This document shows, in pieces, positions 1 through 8,713 of a DNA stretch of 64,000 nt. The notes below the pieces were generated by a model. That model searched no databases. It had not been told where the DNA came from and worked only from the letters and a program-made list of their open reading frames with translations. This DNA comes from Falsiroseomonas sp050563545 (GTDB lineage: Bacteria > Pseudomonadota > Alphaproteobacteria > Acetobacterales > Acetobacteraceae). The translations under genes and the position numbers were made by a program. Positions within the stretch are counted from its first letter, which is position 1, and each line of letters opens with the position of its first letter. Where the stretch lies: assembly GCF_050563545.1 (NCBI RefSeq), contig NZ_JBNXUM010000003.1, positions 1 through 64,000 on the forward strand. The letters are read 5' to 3'.

Positions 1-27
1 AAATCGTAAAACAGCCCCCGAGGCCCC

Positions 28-927
28 GTGATCGCCGGCGAAGACCGCCTCCTCCACGCCCCCCTGCCCTTAAGGCCCAGGCTGACCTGGCCGGGCGGCG
101 CGCGGATCGCAGTCTGGGTCTGCCCGAACATCGAGCATTACGAGTTCAAGCCCGCCCTGATCCGCCAGCGCGACCCCTGGCCGCGCACGCCGCATCCCGA
201 CGTGCTGTCCTATTCGCTGAAGGACTACGGCAACCGCGCCGGGCTCTGGCGGATGATGGAGGTGATGGACGCCCACGGCATCCGCGGCACCGTCTCCTTC
301 TCCATGGCCGTCGGCGACATGTTCCCCGAGGTGCTGGACGCCATCCTCTCCCGCGACTGGGACGTCTTCAGCCACGGCCTCTTCAACACGCGCTACCACT
401 GGGGCTTGTCCGAGGAGGAGGAGCGCGCGGAGATCGAGGCCTCCGTCGCGGCCTGGAAGCGCCTGTCGGGCAAGCGGCTGCGCGGCTGGTTCTCGCCGGC
501 GGCGTCCAACACGCTGCGCACGCCCGATCTCGTGGCGGAGGCCGGCATCGACTACCTCTGCGACCTCTACCACGACGACCAGCCGACGCCGGTGCGCGTG
601 CGCCGCGGACGGCTGATCACGCTGCCCTACCAGATGGACCTCAACGACGCCGTCGCGATCGGCGCCGGCGCGATGGACGGCGAGGAATTCGCCGGGGCCG
701 CGCGCGACATGTTCGACACGCTGTACGCGGAAGGAGAGGCGCAGCCGCGCGTGATGTGCGTCGCGCTGCATCCCTACATCATGGGCCGGCCGCACCGCGC
801 GATGTATCTGGATGCGATCCTGGCCCATATGCGCCGGCACGACGGCGTCTGGTTCGCGACCGGCGCCGAGATGGCGGATTGGTACCTCGCCCACCACTAC
901 GACGCCGCCGTGGCGGCCGCGCGATGA
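28..927 (+). CDS. Polysaccharide deacetylase (NodB-like) family protein, copy 1
   Basis: 299 residues. GTG at 28 is the first usable start after an in-frame TAA at 7-9. The sequence resembles the PuuE-like branch of carbohydrate esterase 4 hydrolases, metal-dependent enzymes that remove acyl or amide groups from sugars or ureido compounds. Visible landmarks are NIEHYEF near residue 34, SLKDYGNRAGLW near 63, SHG near 115 and a C-terminal HPY near 250. No signal peptide is seen, so it is probably cytoplasmic. It shares the SY-x2-DYGNR block and general layout with the next gene, pointing to tandem duplication. Substrate is unknown; true polysaccharide deacetylation is doubtful. Confidence 0.85.
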   Translation: MIAGEDRLLHAPLPLRPRLTWPGGARIAVWVCPNIEHYEFKPALIRQRDPWPRTPHPDVLSYSLKDYGNRAGLWRMMEVMDAHGIRGTVSFSMAVGDMFPEVLDAILSRDWDVFSHGLFNTRYHWGLSEEEERAEIEASVAAWKRLSGKRLRGWFSPAASNTLRTPDLVAEAGIDYLCDLYHDDQPTPVRVRRGRLITLPYQMDLNDAVAIGAGAMDGEEFAGAARDMFDTLYAEGEAQPRVMCVALHPYIMGRPHRAMYLDAILAHMRRHDGVWFATGAEMADWYLAHHYDAAVAAAR

Positions 928-1814
928 TCGCGCGCGGCCCGGATCACGCGATCCATCCCTATGCCGCGCAGCCCGCGCGCCCGGATTTCCGCTGGCCCGG
1001 CGGCAGGCGCGTCGCGGCCTATATCCTGCTGCACATCGAGCACACCGAGATCGAGCCGCCCGCCGACGCGCATCGCGACCCGCGCTTTCGCGGCGCCTTC
1101 TTCACGGGCACGCCGGACTGGCATTCGTATTCCTATCGCGACTACGGCAACCGCATCGGCGCCTGGCGCATCCTGGACCTGCTCGACGCGCTGAAGCTGC
1201 CGGCCGGCGTCGCCGTGAACCTGCTCGCGGCGCGGCGGCATCCCGAACTCATCGCGGCCTGCGCGTCGCGCGGCTTCGAGCCGGTGGCACATGGCATCTC
1301 GGCCTCACGCATGATCACCGCGCGCTTGGACGAGGCCGAGGAGCGTGCCGCGATCGCCGAGGCGCGCGACGGCTTGGCCGCGATCTGGCCTGGTGCGACC
1401 GGCTGGCTCGGCCAGGACCACGGCGCGACGGAGCGCACGACGCGGCTGCTGGCCGAGGCCGGCTTCGCGTATTCGCTGGACTGGGCGAATGACGACGAGC
1501 CCTACCGTCATGCCTCGGGGCTGCTGGCGCTCCCGCCACCGGGCGAGTGGGACGATGTGCAGACGCTCTGGCTGCGCCGCGTGCCCGTGACGCGCTGGCC
1601 CGGGCTGATCCGGGACGCGCTGGACCGGCTGGAGAGCGAAGAGCGCGGCGGGCGCGTGCTCGGGATCGGGGTGCATCCCTGGATGCTCGGCGCGCCGCAT
1701 CGCGTGCGGTATCTGCGGGAAAGCCTGGAGGACCTGGCGCGGCGCGAGGGGGTTTTCGTGGCGACAGCGGGCGAGATCGCCGCGTACGCCGCCACGCAGC
1801 TTCAGCGGGCGTAG
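924..1814 (+). CDS. Polysaccharide deacetylase (NodB-like) family protein, copy 2
   Basis: 296 residues. The ATG at 924 overlaps the TGA of the preceding gene (ATGA), so the pair is translationally coupled; an upstream extension of the frame was ignored for this reason. It is a diverged paralogue of copy 1: HIEHTEIEPP near residue 37, SYRDYGNRIGAW near 70, VAHGISASR in place of FSHGLFNTR, and HPWMLG near the C terminus. The differences around the putative metal-binding histidines suggest different substrates or a heteromeric pair. No signal peptide. The 3' end overlaps the convergent lyase gene by 13 bp. Confidence 0.83.
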   Translation: MIARGPDHAIHPYAAQPARPDFRWPGGRRVAAYILLHIEHTEIEPPADAHRDPRFRGAFFTGTPDWHSYSYRDYGNRIGAWRILDLLDALKLPAGVAVNLLAARRHPELIAACASRGFEPVAHGISASRMITARLDEAEERAAIAEARDGLAAIWPGATGWLGQDHGATERTTRLLAEAGFAYSLDWANDDEPYRHASGLLALPPPGEWDDVQTLWLRRVPVTRWPGLIRDALDRLESEERGGRVLGIGVHPWMLGAPHRVRYLRESLEDLARREGVFVATAGEIAAYAATQLQRA

Positions 1815-2710
1815 CGCTTCTCCATCGCGTAGTACGCGTTGAAGCCGACAGTGTCGTAGAGCTCGTCGAAGGGCAGCAGACGGTCGGGCCCGGGATGGCC
1901 GCCGGACGCGATCAGCGCCAGCGCGTCCTTCTGTGCCTTGATCACCGCGTTCAGCAGCGTCACGCCGAGCAGCAGGATGCGGTAGCCGATCGCCTCCGCT
2001 TCCGTCGCCGTCAGGAAGACGCGGCCGGGCTTCTCTATCTGGGCGAGCATGGTCGGCACGCCGCGCGTGACGCGGTGCAGCGCCTCCATCTCCGCCGTGC
2101 TCGCCGGCGCCTCGAAATAGACGACGTCGGCGCCGAGATCGGCGAACGCCTCCGCCCGCCACAGCGCCTCCTCGAGCCCGACCGCGGCGCGGCTGTCGGT
2201 GCGGCCGATCACCAGCAGGTCGCCGCCCGCCCGGCGGATCGCATCGCGCGCCTCCAGCGCGGCGCGCAGTCGGATCAGCGCCTCCTCGCGCGGCGCGACT
2301 TCCAGCCCCTGGGCGAAGCCGCAGCGCTTGGGGAAGACCTGGTCCTCGATCATCACGCAGGCGAAGCCGATCTGGTGATAGCCGGCGACGGTGCGCCGCA
2401 CATTGATCGGGCTTCCGAAGCCGGTGTCGGCGTCGCCGATCACGGGGATGTCGGTCGCCGCACAGACCTCCCGCCCCGCATCCAGCAACTCCCGGTAGGA
2501 AACCAGGCCGGCATCCGGCAGCCCCAGGCGCGCCGCGCTGACGGCGTAGCCCGAGAGGAAGGCCGCAGGGAAACCGGCCTGCGCGATCAGCCGCGCGCCG
2601 AGCGCATCATGGCAGCCCGGCACCACCGCGATGCCCTTGCGATCCAGCACGGCGCGCAGCCTGGCGGCGGGGGAGGGCAGCGGGGCGGTCGGCTCGGGGT
2701 CCAGGATCAT
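1802..2710 (-). CDS. Isocitrate lyase/phosphoenolpyruvate mutase family protein
   Basis: 302 residues from ATG at 2710, chosen because the remaining upstream frame looks like leader sequence. TIM-barrel family that makes or breaks C-C or C-P bonds next to a carboxylate (2-methylisocitrate lyase, oxaloacetate decarboxylase, PEP mutase). GDADTGFG (Mg2+ site) lies near residue 92 and IEDQVFPKRCGF near 121. The KRCG-type loop with cysteine favours a lyase such as methylisocitrate lyase-like over a mutase. Its 3' end overlaps the convergent deacetylase gene. Exact substrate cannot be assigned from sequence alone. Confidence 0.85.
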   Translation of the reverse strand: MILDPEPTAPLPSPAARLRAVLDRKGIAVVPGCHDALGARLIAQAGFPAAFLSGYAVSAARLGLPDAGLVSYRELLDAGREVCAATDIPVIGDADTGFGSPINVRRTVAGYHQIGFACVMIEDQVFPKRCGFAQGLEVAPREEALIRLRAALEARDAIRRAGGDLLVIGRTDSRAAVGLEEALWRAEAFADLGADVVYFEAPASTAEMEALHRVTRGVPTMLAQIEKPGRVFLTATEAEAIGYRILLLGVTLLNAVIKAQKDALALIASGGHPGPDRLLPFDELYDTVGFNAYYAMEKRYAR

Positions 2711-2882
2711 GCGGGCTTCCTCCTCGGCCGGACCCTCGCATGGCCGACCCGTGCCGGCCACCCGCGCGGTTTTTCCTCGCCCCCGGCCCGGCCTGCGTTA
2801 TCGTCGCGCTGACGGGTCCCCCGACCCGACGGGGACCCCGCCCTAGCAGCACGGCCGAGCACGGCCGCGGAGGAAGGCGCCC

Positions 2883-4811
2883 ATGTCCCCAGGCACGCAC
2901 GGCCCCAGGGTCGCCGCGCTGATTGGTCCCTACGCCAGCGGCAAGTCCGCGCTGTTCGACGCGATGCTCGGCGCCGCCGGCCACCCGACGCGCCGCAGCG
3001 GCAACGGCAGGACCCATCACGCCGGCACCGAGATGCGGGTCGGTCAGGCGAGCTTCCTCGGCGACCCCTGGACGCTGCTGGACTGCCCGGGCTCGATCGA
3101 GTTCGGCCATGCCGCGACCTGCGCGCTGGCGGTAGCCGACATCGCCGTGGTGGTGGTCGACCCCGACCCCGCCCGCGCCGGCATGGCCGCGCCCTGCCTG
3201 CGCCAGGTCGAGGAGCTCGACATCCCCGCCGTGGTCTTCGTGAACAAGCTCGACACGCTCACGGCCTCCCCGCCTGAGCTGGTGGAGGCCTTGCAGGCTC
3301 ATACCCGCCGGCGCCTGCTGCTGCGCCACCTGCCCTGGCGCGAGGGCGAGCGGATCGTCGGCTATGTGGACCTCATCAGCGAACGCGCCTGGCGCTTCGT
3401 GAACGGCACGGCCTCCGAGCCCGCCCCCTTCCCCGAAGCGATGCGCGGCGCCGAGGCCGAGGCGCGCGCCGCGCTGGCCGAGGCGCTCGCCGACGCCGAC
3501 GACGCCCTGCTGGAGGCTATCGTCGAGGACCGGGCGCCGGACGCCGCCGCCCTCTACCGCCCGCTGCATGCCGAGGAAGCCGCAGGCCATGCCATCGGCG
3601 TGCTGCTCGGGGCCGCGGAACATGCCTCCGGCGTGCGGCGCCTGTGGAAGGCGCTGCGCCACGACGCGCCCGACGTCGCCGAGACCGCCGCGCGCCACGG
3701 CGTCCCCGCCGGCGCGGAGCCCCTCGCCCAGGTCTTCCGCACGGTCCAGGCCGGCCATGCCGGGCGGCTGAGCTACGTCAGGCTGTGGCGCGGCGCTGTG
3801 AAGGACGGCGGTGCGCTGGACGGCCAGCGCATCGGCGGCCTCTGGCGGTTCCCCGGCGGCGAGCCGATCAAGGCGAGCGACGCGGTGGCCGGCGACGTCG
3901 TCGCGCTCGGCCGTCTCGACCAGGCCGCGACCGGCGACACGCTGGGCGGGCCACGCCTGCCCTTCCCGGCGCCGCCGCCCGCGACCTATGCCCTGGCGCT
4001 AGAGCCGGAGGACCGCAAGGACGAGGTGAGGCTCGGCGCCGCCCTGACCCGGCTGGTGGAGGAGGACCCCTCGCTCATCATCGAGCAGGCCGCCGAGACC
4101 GGCGAGACCATCCTGCGCGGCCAGGGCGAGCAGCATCTCCGCGCCGCGGTCGAGAAGCTCGCGCAGACCGTGAAGCTCGCCACCCACCGCCCGCGCGTGC
4201 CGTACCGGGAGACGATCAAGCGCCAGGTCCGCCACCACGCCCGCCTGAAGCGTCAGACCGGCGGCCACGGCCAGTTCGCCGATGTGACGATCGAAGTTGC
4301 GCCCCGGCCGCGCGGCACCGGCTTCGCCTTCGTTGACCGCATTGTCGGCGGCGCCATCCCGCGCAAGTTCATCCCGGCCTGCGGCGACGCCGCGGAGGAG
4401 GCCGCGCGCAAGGGCCCGCTCGGCAACCCCGTCGTGGATATCGAGGTGACGCTGGTGGATGGCGGCTTCCACAGCGTAGACAGCTCCGATATGGCCTTCG
4501 CGACCGCGACGCGCATGGCGCTGCAGGAGGCGCTGGCCAAGGCCGAGCCCGTGCTGCTCGAGCCCGTGGAGCAGGTGACGGTCGAGGTCCCCTCGGCCTT
4601 CACCCCCGCCGCCCAGCGCCTGCTGACCGGCCGCCGGGGACAGATCCTGGGCTATGCCGAGGACCCCGCCCGGCCCGGCTGGGACCAGGTGGAGGCCATG
4701 GTCCCGGCGGCCGAGCTGCACGACCTCATTTTGGAGCTGCGCGGCCAGACCCAGGGCCTCGGCACCTACCGCCACCGCTTCGACCATCTGGCGGAAAGCC
4801 GATCACGCTAG
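2883..4811 (+). CDS. EF-G-like translational GTPase paralogue (EF-G2 type)
   Basis: 642 residues, against about 690 for canonical EF-G; all five domains appear present. P-loop GPYASGKS at 15-22, DCPG at 67-70, NKLD at 121-124, domain IV RQTGGHGQFADV near 455, and an EF-G C-terminal fold. The switch I RGITI block is not recognisable, and DTPGH is DCPGS, so the histidine that activates the hydrolytic water is Ser71. Mycobacterial EF-G2 likewise departs from EF-G and is reported to lack ribosome-dependent GTPase activity; by analogy this is probably not the main translocase. A good Shine-Dalgarno (GAGGAAGG) precedes the ATG. No rpsL/rpsG/tuf neighbours. Confidence 0.85.
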   Translation: MSPGTHGPRVAALIGPYASGKSALFDAMLGAAGHPTRRSGNGRTHHAGTEMRVGQASFLGDPWTLLDCPGSIEFGHAATCALAVADIAVVVVDPDPARAGMAAPCLRQVEELDIPAVVFVNKLDTLTASPPELVEALQAHTRRRLLLRHLPWREGERIVGYVDLISERAWRFVNGTASEPAPFPEAMRGAEAEARAALAEALADADDALLEAIVEDRAPDAAALYRPLHAEEAAGHAIGVLLGAAEHASGVRRLWKALRHDAPDVAETAARHGVPAGAEPLAQVFRTVQAGHAGRLSYVRLWRGAVKDGGALDGQRIGGLWRFPGGEPIKASDAVAGDVVALGRLDQAATGDTLGGPRLPFPAPPPATYALALEPEDRKDEVRLGAALTRLVEEDPSLIIEQAAETGETILRGQGEQHLRAAVEKLAQTVKLATHRPRVPYRETIKRQVRHHARLKRQTGGHGQFADVTIEVAPRPRGTGFAFVDRIVGGAIPRKFIPACGDAAEEAARKGPLGNPVVDIEVTLVDGGFHSVDSSDMAFATATRMALQEALAKAEPVLLEPVEQVTVEVPSAFTPAAQRLLTGRRGQILGYAEDPARPGWDQVEAMVPAAELHDLILELRGQTQGLGTYRHRFDHLAESRSR

Positions 4812-4900
4812 GCAACCCCTGCGGGTCTGGCATAGCATCCTCGCTCGACCGGTCACCGGCCGGCAACGAGGCCGGCCAGGGCCATGGCGGAGGGTTCGCA

Positions 4901-5242
4901 GTGCGATTCGAAGTGGTGGAAGTCAGCCCGACGGTGAACAAGCTCGTCATGGTCGGCCGCCTGGATTCGGCGACCGTCGGTGGCGTCGAGGCACCCTTCA
5001 CCGCCGCCGTCGCCGCCGAGGGCAAGAGCGCGATCCTCGACATGCGCCAGCTTGAATTCCTCTCCTCGCTCGGCATCCGGCTGCTGCTGTCATCGGCCCG
5101 GGTCGTCACCCGCCGCGGCGGCAAGGTCGTGCTGTTCGGCGCGCAGCCCATGGTGGCCGAGGTGCTGACCGCCATGGCGCTCGACGCCGTGCTGCCGCAT
5201 GTCGCGACCGAGCCGGAGGCAATGGCCAAGATTGCGGCCTGA
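4901..5242 (+). CDS. STAS-domain anti-anti-sigma factor-like protein
   Basis: 113 residues starting at GTG. Single STAS domain: VGRLDSATV near residue 24 and the core DMRQLEFLSSLGIRLLLS near 46-63, where a serine sits at the position phosphorylated in SpoIIAA/RsbV proteins. In partner-switching systems such a protein binds and is phosphorylated by a HATPase kinase, releasing a sigma factor or other target. The adjacent gene encodes exactly such a HATPase, overlapping this one. No sigma factor or PP2C phosphatase is in the window, so the output is unknown. Confidence 0.85.
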   Translation: MRFEVVEVSPTVNKLVMVGRLDSATVGGVEAPFTAAVAAEGKSAILDMRQLEFLSSLGIRLLLSSARVVTRRGGKVVLFGAQPMVAEVLTAMALDAVLPHVATEPEAMAKIAA

Positions 5243-5672
5243 CGCACCCACCCTGACGCGCGACGTCCCGCTCGACATTGCCGCCGTCGAGGCGGCGCAG
5301 GACGAGATCGCCGCGTTCCTCGAGGAGCGCGGCGTACCGCCTGCGGCCTGCTACAAGCTGCGCCTGATCGTCGAGGAATTGCTGGCCAACCTGATCATGC
5401 ACGGCCGGTTCGACGGCGCGCCGCCGCCGGCGAAGGTCTCGGTCGAGATCACGCCGGACGCGCTGCTGCTCACGATCGAGGACGCCTCCGCCCCGTACGA
5501 CCCGCGCGAGGCGCCGGAACCCGCGGCGCCGAGCCTCGACGACGACAAGGTCGGTGGGCTCGGCTTGTCGCTGGTGCGGCGCATGGCGGAGATCCGGTCC
5601 TACCAGCGGCTGCCCGAGGGCTGGAACCGCTGCGAGATGGCCCTGCCGCTCGGGGACGCGCCGGCGGGCTGA
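5199..5672 (+). CDS. RsbW-like HATPase (anti-sigma factor serine kinase type)
   Basis: 157 residues from ATG 5199. A TTG at 5232 is an alternative start with GGAGG at 5215-5219 and would shorten the overlap with the STAS gene to 11 nt. GHKL ATPase fold: N-box VEELLANLIMHG near residues 60-71, a shortened DASAPYDP (G1-like) near 97, and GGLGLSLVRRM (G2-like) near 121. Like RsbW/SpoIIAB it lacks a histidine kinase dimerisation domain, so it is expected to act on its STAS partner. It lies directly upstream of the Pho box but its own regulation is unclear. Confidence 0.83.
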   Translation: MSRPSRRQWPRLRPDAPTLTRDVPLDIAAVEAAQDEIAAFLEERGVPPAACYKLRLIVEELLANLIMHGRFDGAPPPAKVSVEITPDALLLTIEDASAPYDPREAPEPAAPSLDDDKVGGLGLSLVRRMAEIRSYQRLPEGWNRCEMALPLGDAPAG

Positions 5673-5688
5673 CCAATCCGCCGGCGCG

Positions 5689-5717
5689 TCGTCATCGTTC
5701 TGTCACAAAACTGCAAT
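5689..5717 (+). promoter_or_regulatory. Pho box (PhoB binding site) upstream of pstS
   Basis: Three 7-bp half-sites at strict 11-bp spacing: TCGTCAT (5689-5695), CTGTCAC (5700-5706) and CTGCAAT (5711-5717), matching the CTGTCAT PhoB consensus at 5, 6 and 5 of 7 positions and separated by 4-bp linkers. This is the geometry expected for tandem PhoB dimers. The site ends 54 bp before the pstS start and implies that PhoB, encoded at the end of this operon, activates it under phosphate limitation. Confidence 0.75.
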
Positions 5718-5771
5718 CGCCCGGTCTTGGCGGAGGTCTAGAAGGCGTCCGCACGACCGGAGCGACTCCGC

Positions 5772-6827
5772 TTGAACAGGCGAACCCTTCTTCTCGGCAG
5801 CAGTGCGGCTCTCGGCGCGATGGGGCTGCGGCCCGCCCTGGCCCAGGCCGCCACGGTCACCGGCGCCGGCGCCACCTTCCCCCGCCCGGTCTATGAACGC
5901 TGGGGCCAGGCGGCGCGGGAGCCACTGGGCGTCACGCTGAACTACCAGTCCATCGGCTCCGGCGGCGGGATCAACCAGATCACCAACCGCACCGTGGATT
6001 TCGGCGCCACCGACGCGCCCCTGCCGGAAGCGCAGCTCACCGAGCGCCGGCTCATGCAATTCCCGACGGTGATGGGATCCGTCGTGCCGATCGTGAACAT
6101 CCCCGGCGTCGCCGACAACGCGCTGCGCCTGACGCCGGAGGTGCTGGTCGAGATCTACCTCGGCACCATCACCCGCTGGAGCGACGCGAAGATCGCCGAG
6201 CTCAACCCGGGCCTGCGCATCCCGAACCTGCCGGTCAGCCCGGTCTATCGCGCCGACAGCTCCGGCACGACCTTCGTCTTCACGAGCTACCTCGCCCGCC
6301 TGAGCCCGGCTTGGAAGGACGGGCCGGGAGCCGGGACCTCCGTGCAATGGCCGAAGGGCCAGGGCCAGCGCGGCAACGAGGGCGTCTCCAACGCCGTGCG
6401 CAACACGCCGGGCGCCATCGGCTACACCGAGAATGCCTATGCCACCGTGAACCGCCTGGTCTCGACGCAGCTGCGCAACCGCGCCGGCAACTTCGTGAAG
6501 CCGGAGATGGCCAACTTCATCGAGGCCGCGCAGCAGGCGGATTGGAACGTGCCAGGCTTTGCGGCCGACCTGATCAACCTCGGCGGCGCCGGTACCTGGC
6601 CGATCGTCTCGCCGACCTTCATCCTGGTGCCGACCGACGTGACGGCGGAGAAGGCGGAGACGCTGCGCAACGCGCTGCGCTTCTTCGACTGGGCCTTCCG
6701 CAACGGCGCCGAGGCCGCGCGGCGGCTGGAATACATCCCGCTGCCCGAGGCCGTGCAGGACCAGGTGCGCGGCGCCTGGACCCGGCTGCGCGCGCCAAGC
6801 GGCCGGGCGCTCTGGCCGGTCGGCTGA
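5772..6827 (+). CDS. pstS: Phosphate ABC transporter, periplasmic phosphate-binding protein PstS
   Basis: 351 residues starting at TTG 5772. The N terminus NRRTLLLG followed by a hydrophobic stretch and ALAQA is a twin-arginine-like signal peptide. Mature PstS landmarks are GAGATFPRPVYERW, TDAPL near residue 80 and ADSSGTTF near 160, which contribute to phosphate binding. It delivers inorganic phosphate to the PstCA channel. First gene of pstSCAB-phoU-phoB, directly below the Pho box, with pstC starting 4 nt after its stop. The rare TTG start on a highly expressed binding protein is unusual. Confidence 0.95.
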   Translation: MNRRTLLLGSSAALGAMGLRPALAQAATVTGAGATFPRPVYERWGQAAREPLGVTLNYQSIGSGGGINQITNRTVDFGATDAPLPEAQLTERRLMQFPTVMGSVVPIVNIPGVADNALRLTPEVLVEIYLGTITRWSDAKIAELNPGLRIPNLPVSPVYRADSSGTTFVFTSYLARLSPAWKDGPGAGTSVQWPKGQGQRGNEGVSNAVRNTPGAIGYTENAYATVNRLVSTQLRNRAGNFVKPEMANFIEAAQQADWNVPGFAADLINLGGAGTWPIVSPTFILVPTDVTAEKAETLRNALRFFDWAFRNGAEAARRLEYIPLPEAVQDQVRGAWTRLRAPSGRALWPVG

Positions 6828-6831
6828 CGGC

Positions 6832-7797
6832 GTGTCGCTCGCCATCGCCCCTGCCGCCGCGCGCCGATCCTCCGGCAGCGTTGGCGACCGCGTCTTCGAA
6901 GCGCTGTGCCGCGGCGCCGGGCTGCTGGTGCTGGGGATCCTCGGCGCGATCATCCTGACGCTGTTCCTGGGCGGGCTGCCGGTCTTCCGCGAGTTCGGGC
7001 TGCGCTTCCTCACCAGCACGGACTGGAACCCCGTCGAGGGGCGGGAGAGCTACGGCGCCGTCGTCGCGGTGCTGGGCACGCTCCTGACCGCGGTGCTGGC
7101 GATCCTCGCCGCCGTGCCGGTCGCCTTCGGCGTCGCGGTCTTCCTGACGGAGCTCGCGCCGCCCTGGATGCGCCGCCCCGTCGGCACCGCGATCGAGCTG
7201 CTGGCCGCGGTGCCGTCCATCATCTACGGCATGTGGGGCCTCTTCGTCCTCGTGCCCTTCGTGCAGGTGCACATCCAGCTGGCGTTCGGGGAGACGCTGG
7301 CGGCGATCCCCGTCATCGGATGGATCTTCGCGAGCGACAACTACGCCGGCACCTCGGTTTTCGCGGCCTCGCTCGTGCTCGCGATCATGATCCTGCCCTT
7401 CATCGCGGCGACGATGCGCGACGTCTTCTCGCAGGTGCCCCCCGTCTACAAGGAAAGCGCCTATGGCCTGGGCGCGACGCGGTGGGAGGTGATCCGGAGC
7501 GTCGTGCTGCCCTACACCCGGATCTCCGTCGTCGGCGGGATCATGCTGGGGCTCGGGCGCGCGCTCGGCGAGACGATGGCGGTGACCTTCGTGATCGGCA
7601 ACGCGAACCGGCTCCCGGGCTCGCTCTTCGATCCTTCCAACACCATCGCCTCTGTCGTCGCGCTGGAATTCCCGGAAAGCCTGGCGGGCAGCCTGAAGCA
7701 GTCGGCGCTGCTGGCGCTGGGCTTCCTGCTGTTCGTGATCTCCTTCCTCGTGCTCGCGGCGTCGCGCTGGCTGCTGCGCTCGCGGCTGAAGGGCTGA
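6832..7797 (+). CDS. pstC: Phosphate ABC transporter permease PstC
   Basis: 321 residues from GTG 6832. Inner-membrane permease with about six transmembrane segments: one near residues 25-50, then the MetI-like permease region from about 75 onward. The EAA loop is visible as ESAYGLGATRWEVIRSVVLP near 207, and the conserved GRALGETMAVTFVIGN near 240. Forms the phosphate channel with PstA. Separated from pstS by 4 nt and from pstA by 4 nt, so part of one transcript. Confidence 0.95.
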   Translation: MSLAIAPAAARRSSGSVGDRVFEALCRGAGLLVLGILGAIILTLFLGGLPVFREFGLRFLTSTDWNPVEGRESYGAVVAVLGTLLTAVLAILAAVPVAFGVAVFLTELAPPWMRRPVGTAIELLAAVPSIIYGMWGLFVLVPFVQVHIQLAFGETLAAIPVIGWIFASDNYAGTSVFAASLVLAIMILPFIAATMRDVFSQVPPVYKESAYGLGATRWEVIRSVVLPYTRISVVGGIMLGLGRALGETMAVTFVIGNANRLPGSLFDPSNTIASVVALEFPESLAGSLKQSALLALGFLLFVISFLVLAASRWLLRSRLKG

Positions 7798-7801
7798 GGC
7801 G

Positions 7802-8713
7802 ATGTCGGCGACGACCCTGCAGCGCCCCGCGCTTCGATCGGCCAAGGATCTCGAGGTTGCCGCGCGGCTGAACCGGCGCCGGCGCCTGGTGGACGCCGCG
7901 ATCCGCTGGTTCTGCATCGGCGCGACCGCGGTCGGGCTGTTCTTCCTAGCTTCCATCCTGCTGACGCTGGCCTGGCGGGGGCTGGAGGCGATGGCGCCCA
8001 CCATCTTCACCCGCGCCTTCGAGCCCACGACCTATGGCGACGACAGCCTGCCCACGGGCGGGCTGCTGCATGCGATCGTCGGCACGCTGATCCAGGTCGG
8101 CGCGGCGACGCTGATCGGCACGCCGATCGGGCTGCTCGTCGGCACCTATCTCGCGGAGTACGCGCGCAACTCGCCGCTCGGCAACGCCGTGCGCTTCGTC
8201 TCCGACGTGCTGCTCTCCGCGCCGTCGGTGCTGATCGGACTCTTCATCTACCAGCTCGTGGTGCTGCCGATGGGCGGCTTCTCCGGCCTGGCCGGCGCGC
8301 TGGCGCTTGCGATCATCGTCATCCCCGTCGTCGTCCGTACGACGGAGGACATGCTGCAGCTGATCCCCGTTGCGCTGCGCGAGGCGGTGATCGCGCTCGG
8401 CGCGCCGAAATGGAAGATGATCGTGCTCGTCTGCTACCGCGCCGCGCTGTCCGGCATCGTCACGGGCGGGCTGCTCGCGGTGGCGCGCATCACCGGGGAG
8501 ACGGCGCCGCTGCTGCTGACCTCCTTCGGCAACAACGTCGTGACCGCCGATCTTGGCCAGGCCATGTCGAGCCTGCCGATCGCGATCTACCAGCAGGCCA
8601 ATTCGGGCTTTCCCGACCTGGTCGCCATCGCCTGGACTGGCGCGCTGATCACCACGCTCGGCGTGCTCGCCATCAACATCCTCGCCCGCGCGCTGATCCG
8701 CTCGCGACAATGA
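7802..8713 (+). CDS. pstA: Phosphate ABC transporter permease PstA
   Basis: 303 residues. Second channel subunit, with an N-terminal membrane segment near residues 38-60 followed by a MetI-type permease domain. EAA-type loop LREAVIALGAPKWKMI near 192 and RITGETAPLLLTSFGN near 227 are typical of PstA. Its TGA overlaps the ATG of pstB (ATGA at 8710-8713), giving translational coupling of channel and ATPase. Confidence 0.95.
   Translation: MSATTLQRPALRSAKDLEVAARLNRRRRLVDAAIRWFCIGATAVGLFFLASILLTLAWRGLEAMAPTIFTRAFEPTTYGDDSLPTGGLLHAIVGTLIQVGAATLIGTPIGLLVGTYLAEYARNSPLGNAVRFVSDVLLSAPSVLIGLFIYQLVVLPMGGFSGLAGALALAIIVIPVVVRTTEDMLQLIPVALREAVIALGAPKWKMIVLVCYRAALSGIVTGGLLAVARITGETAPLLLTSFGNNVVTADLGQAMSSLPIAIYQQANSGFPDLVAIAWTGALITTLGVLAINILARALIRSRQ

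Noticed and set aside
756..923. Upstream extension of the second deacetylase within the first deacetylase
   Set aside because: The ATGA overlap at 924 gives a natural start and the upstream peptide is Arg/Pro-rich shadow sequence.
2814..2838. GGGTCCCC/GGGGACCC hairpin before the EF-G-like gene as a riboswitch or attenuator
   Set aside because: Only a simple 8-bp stem with a 9-nt loop, without conserved aptamer features or T tract.
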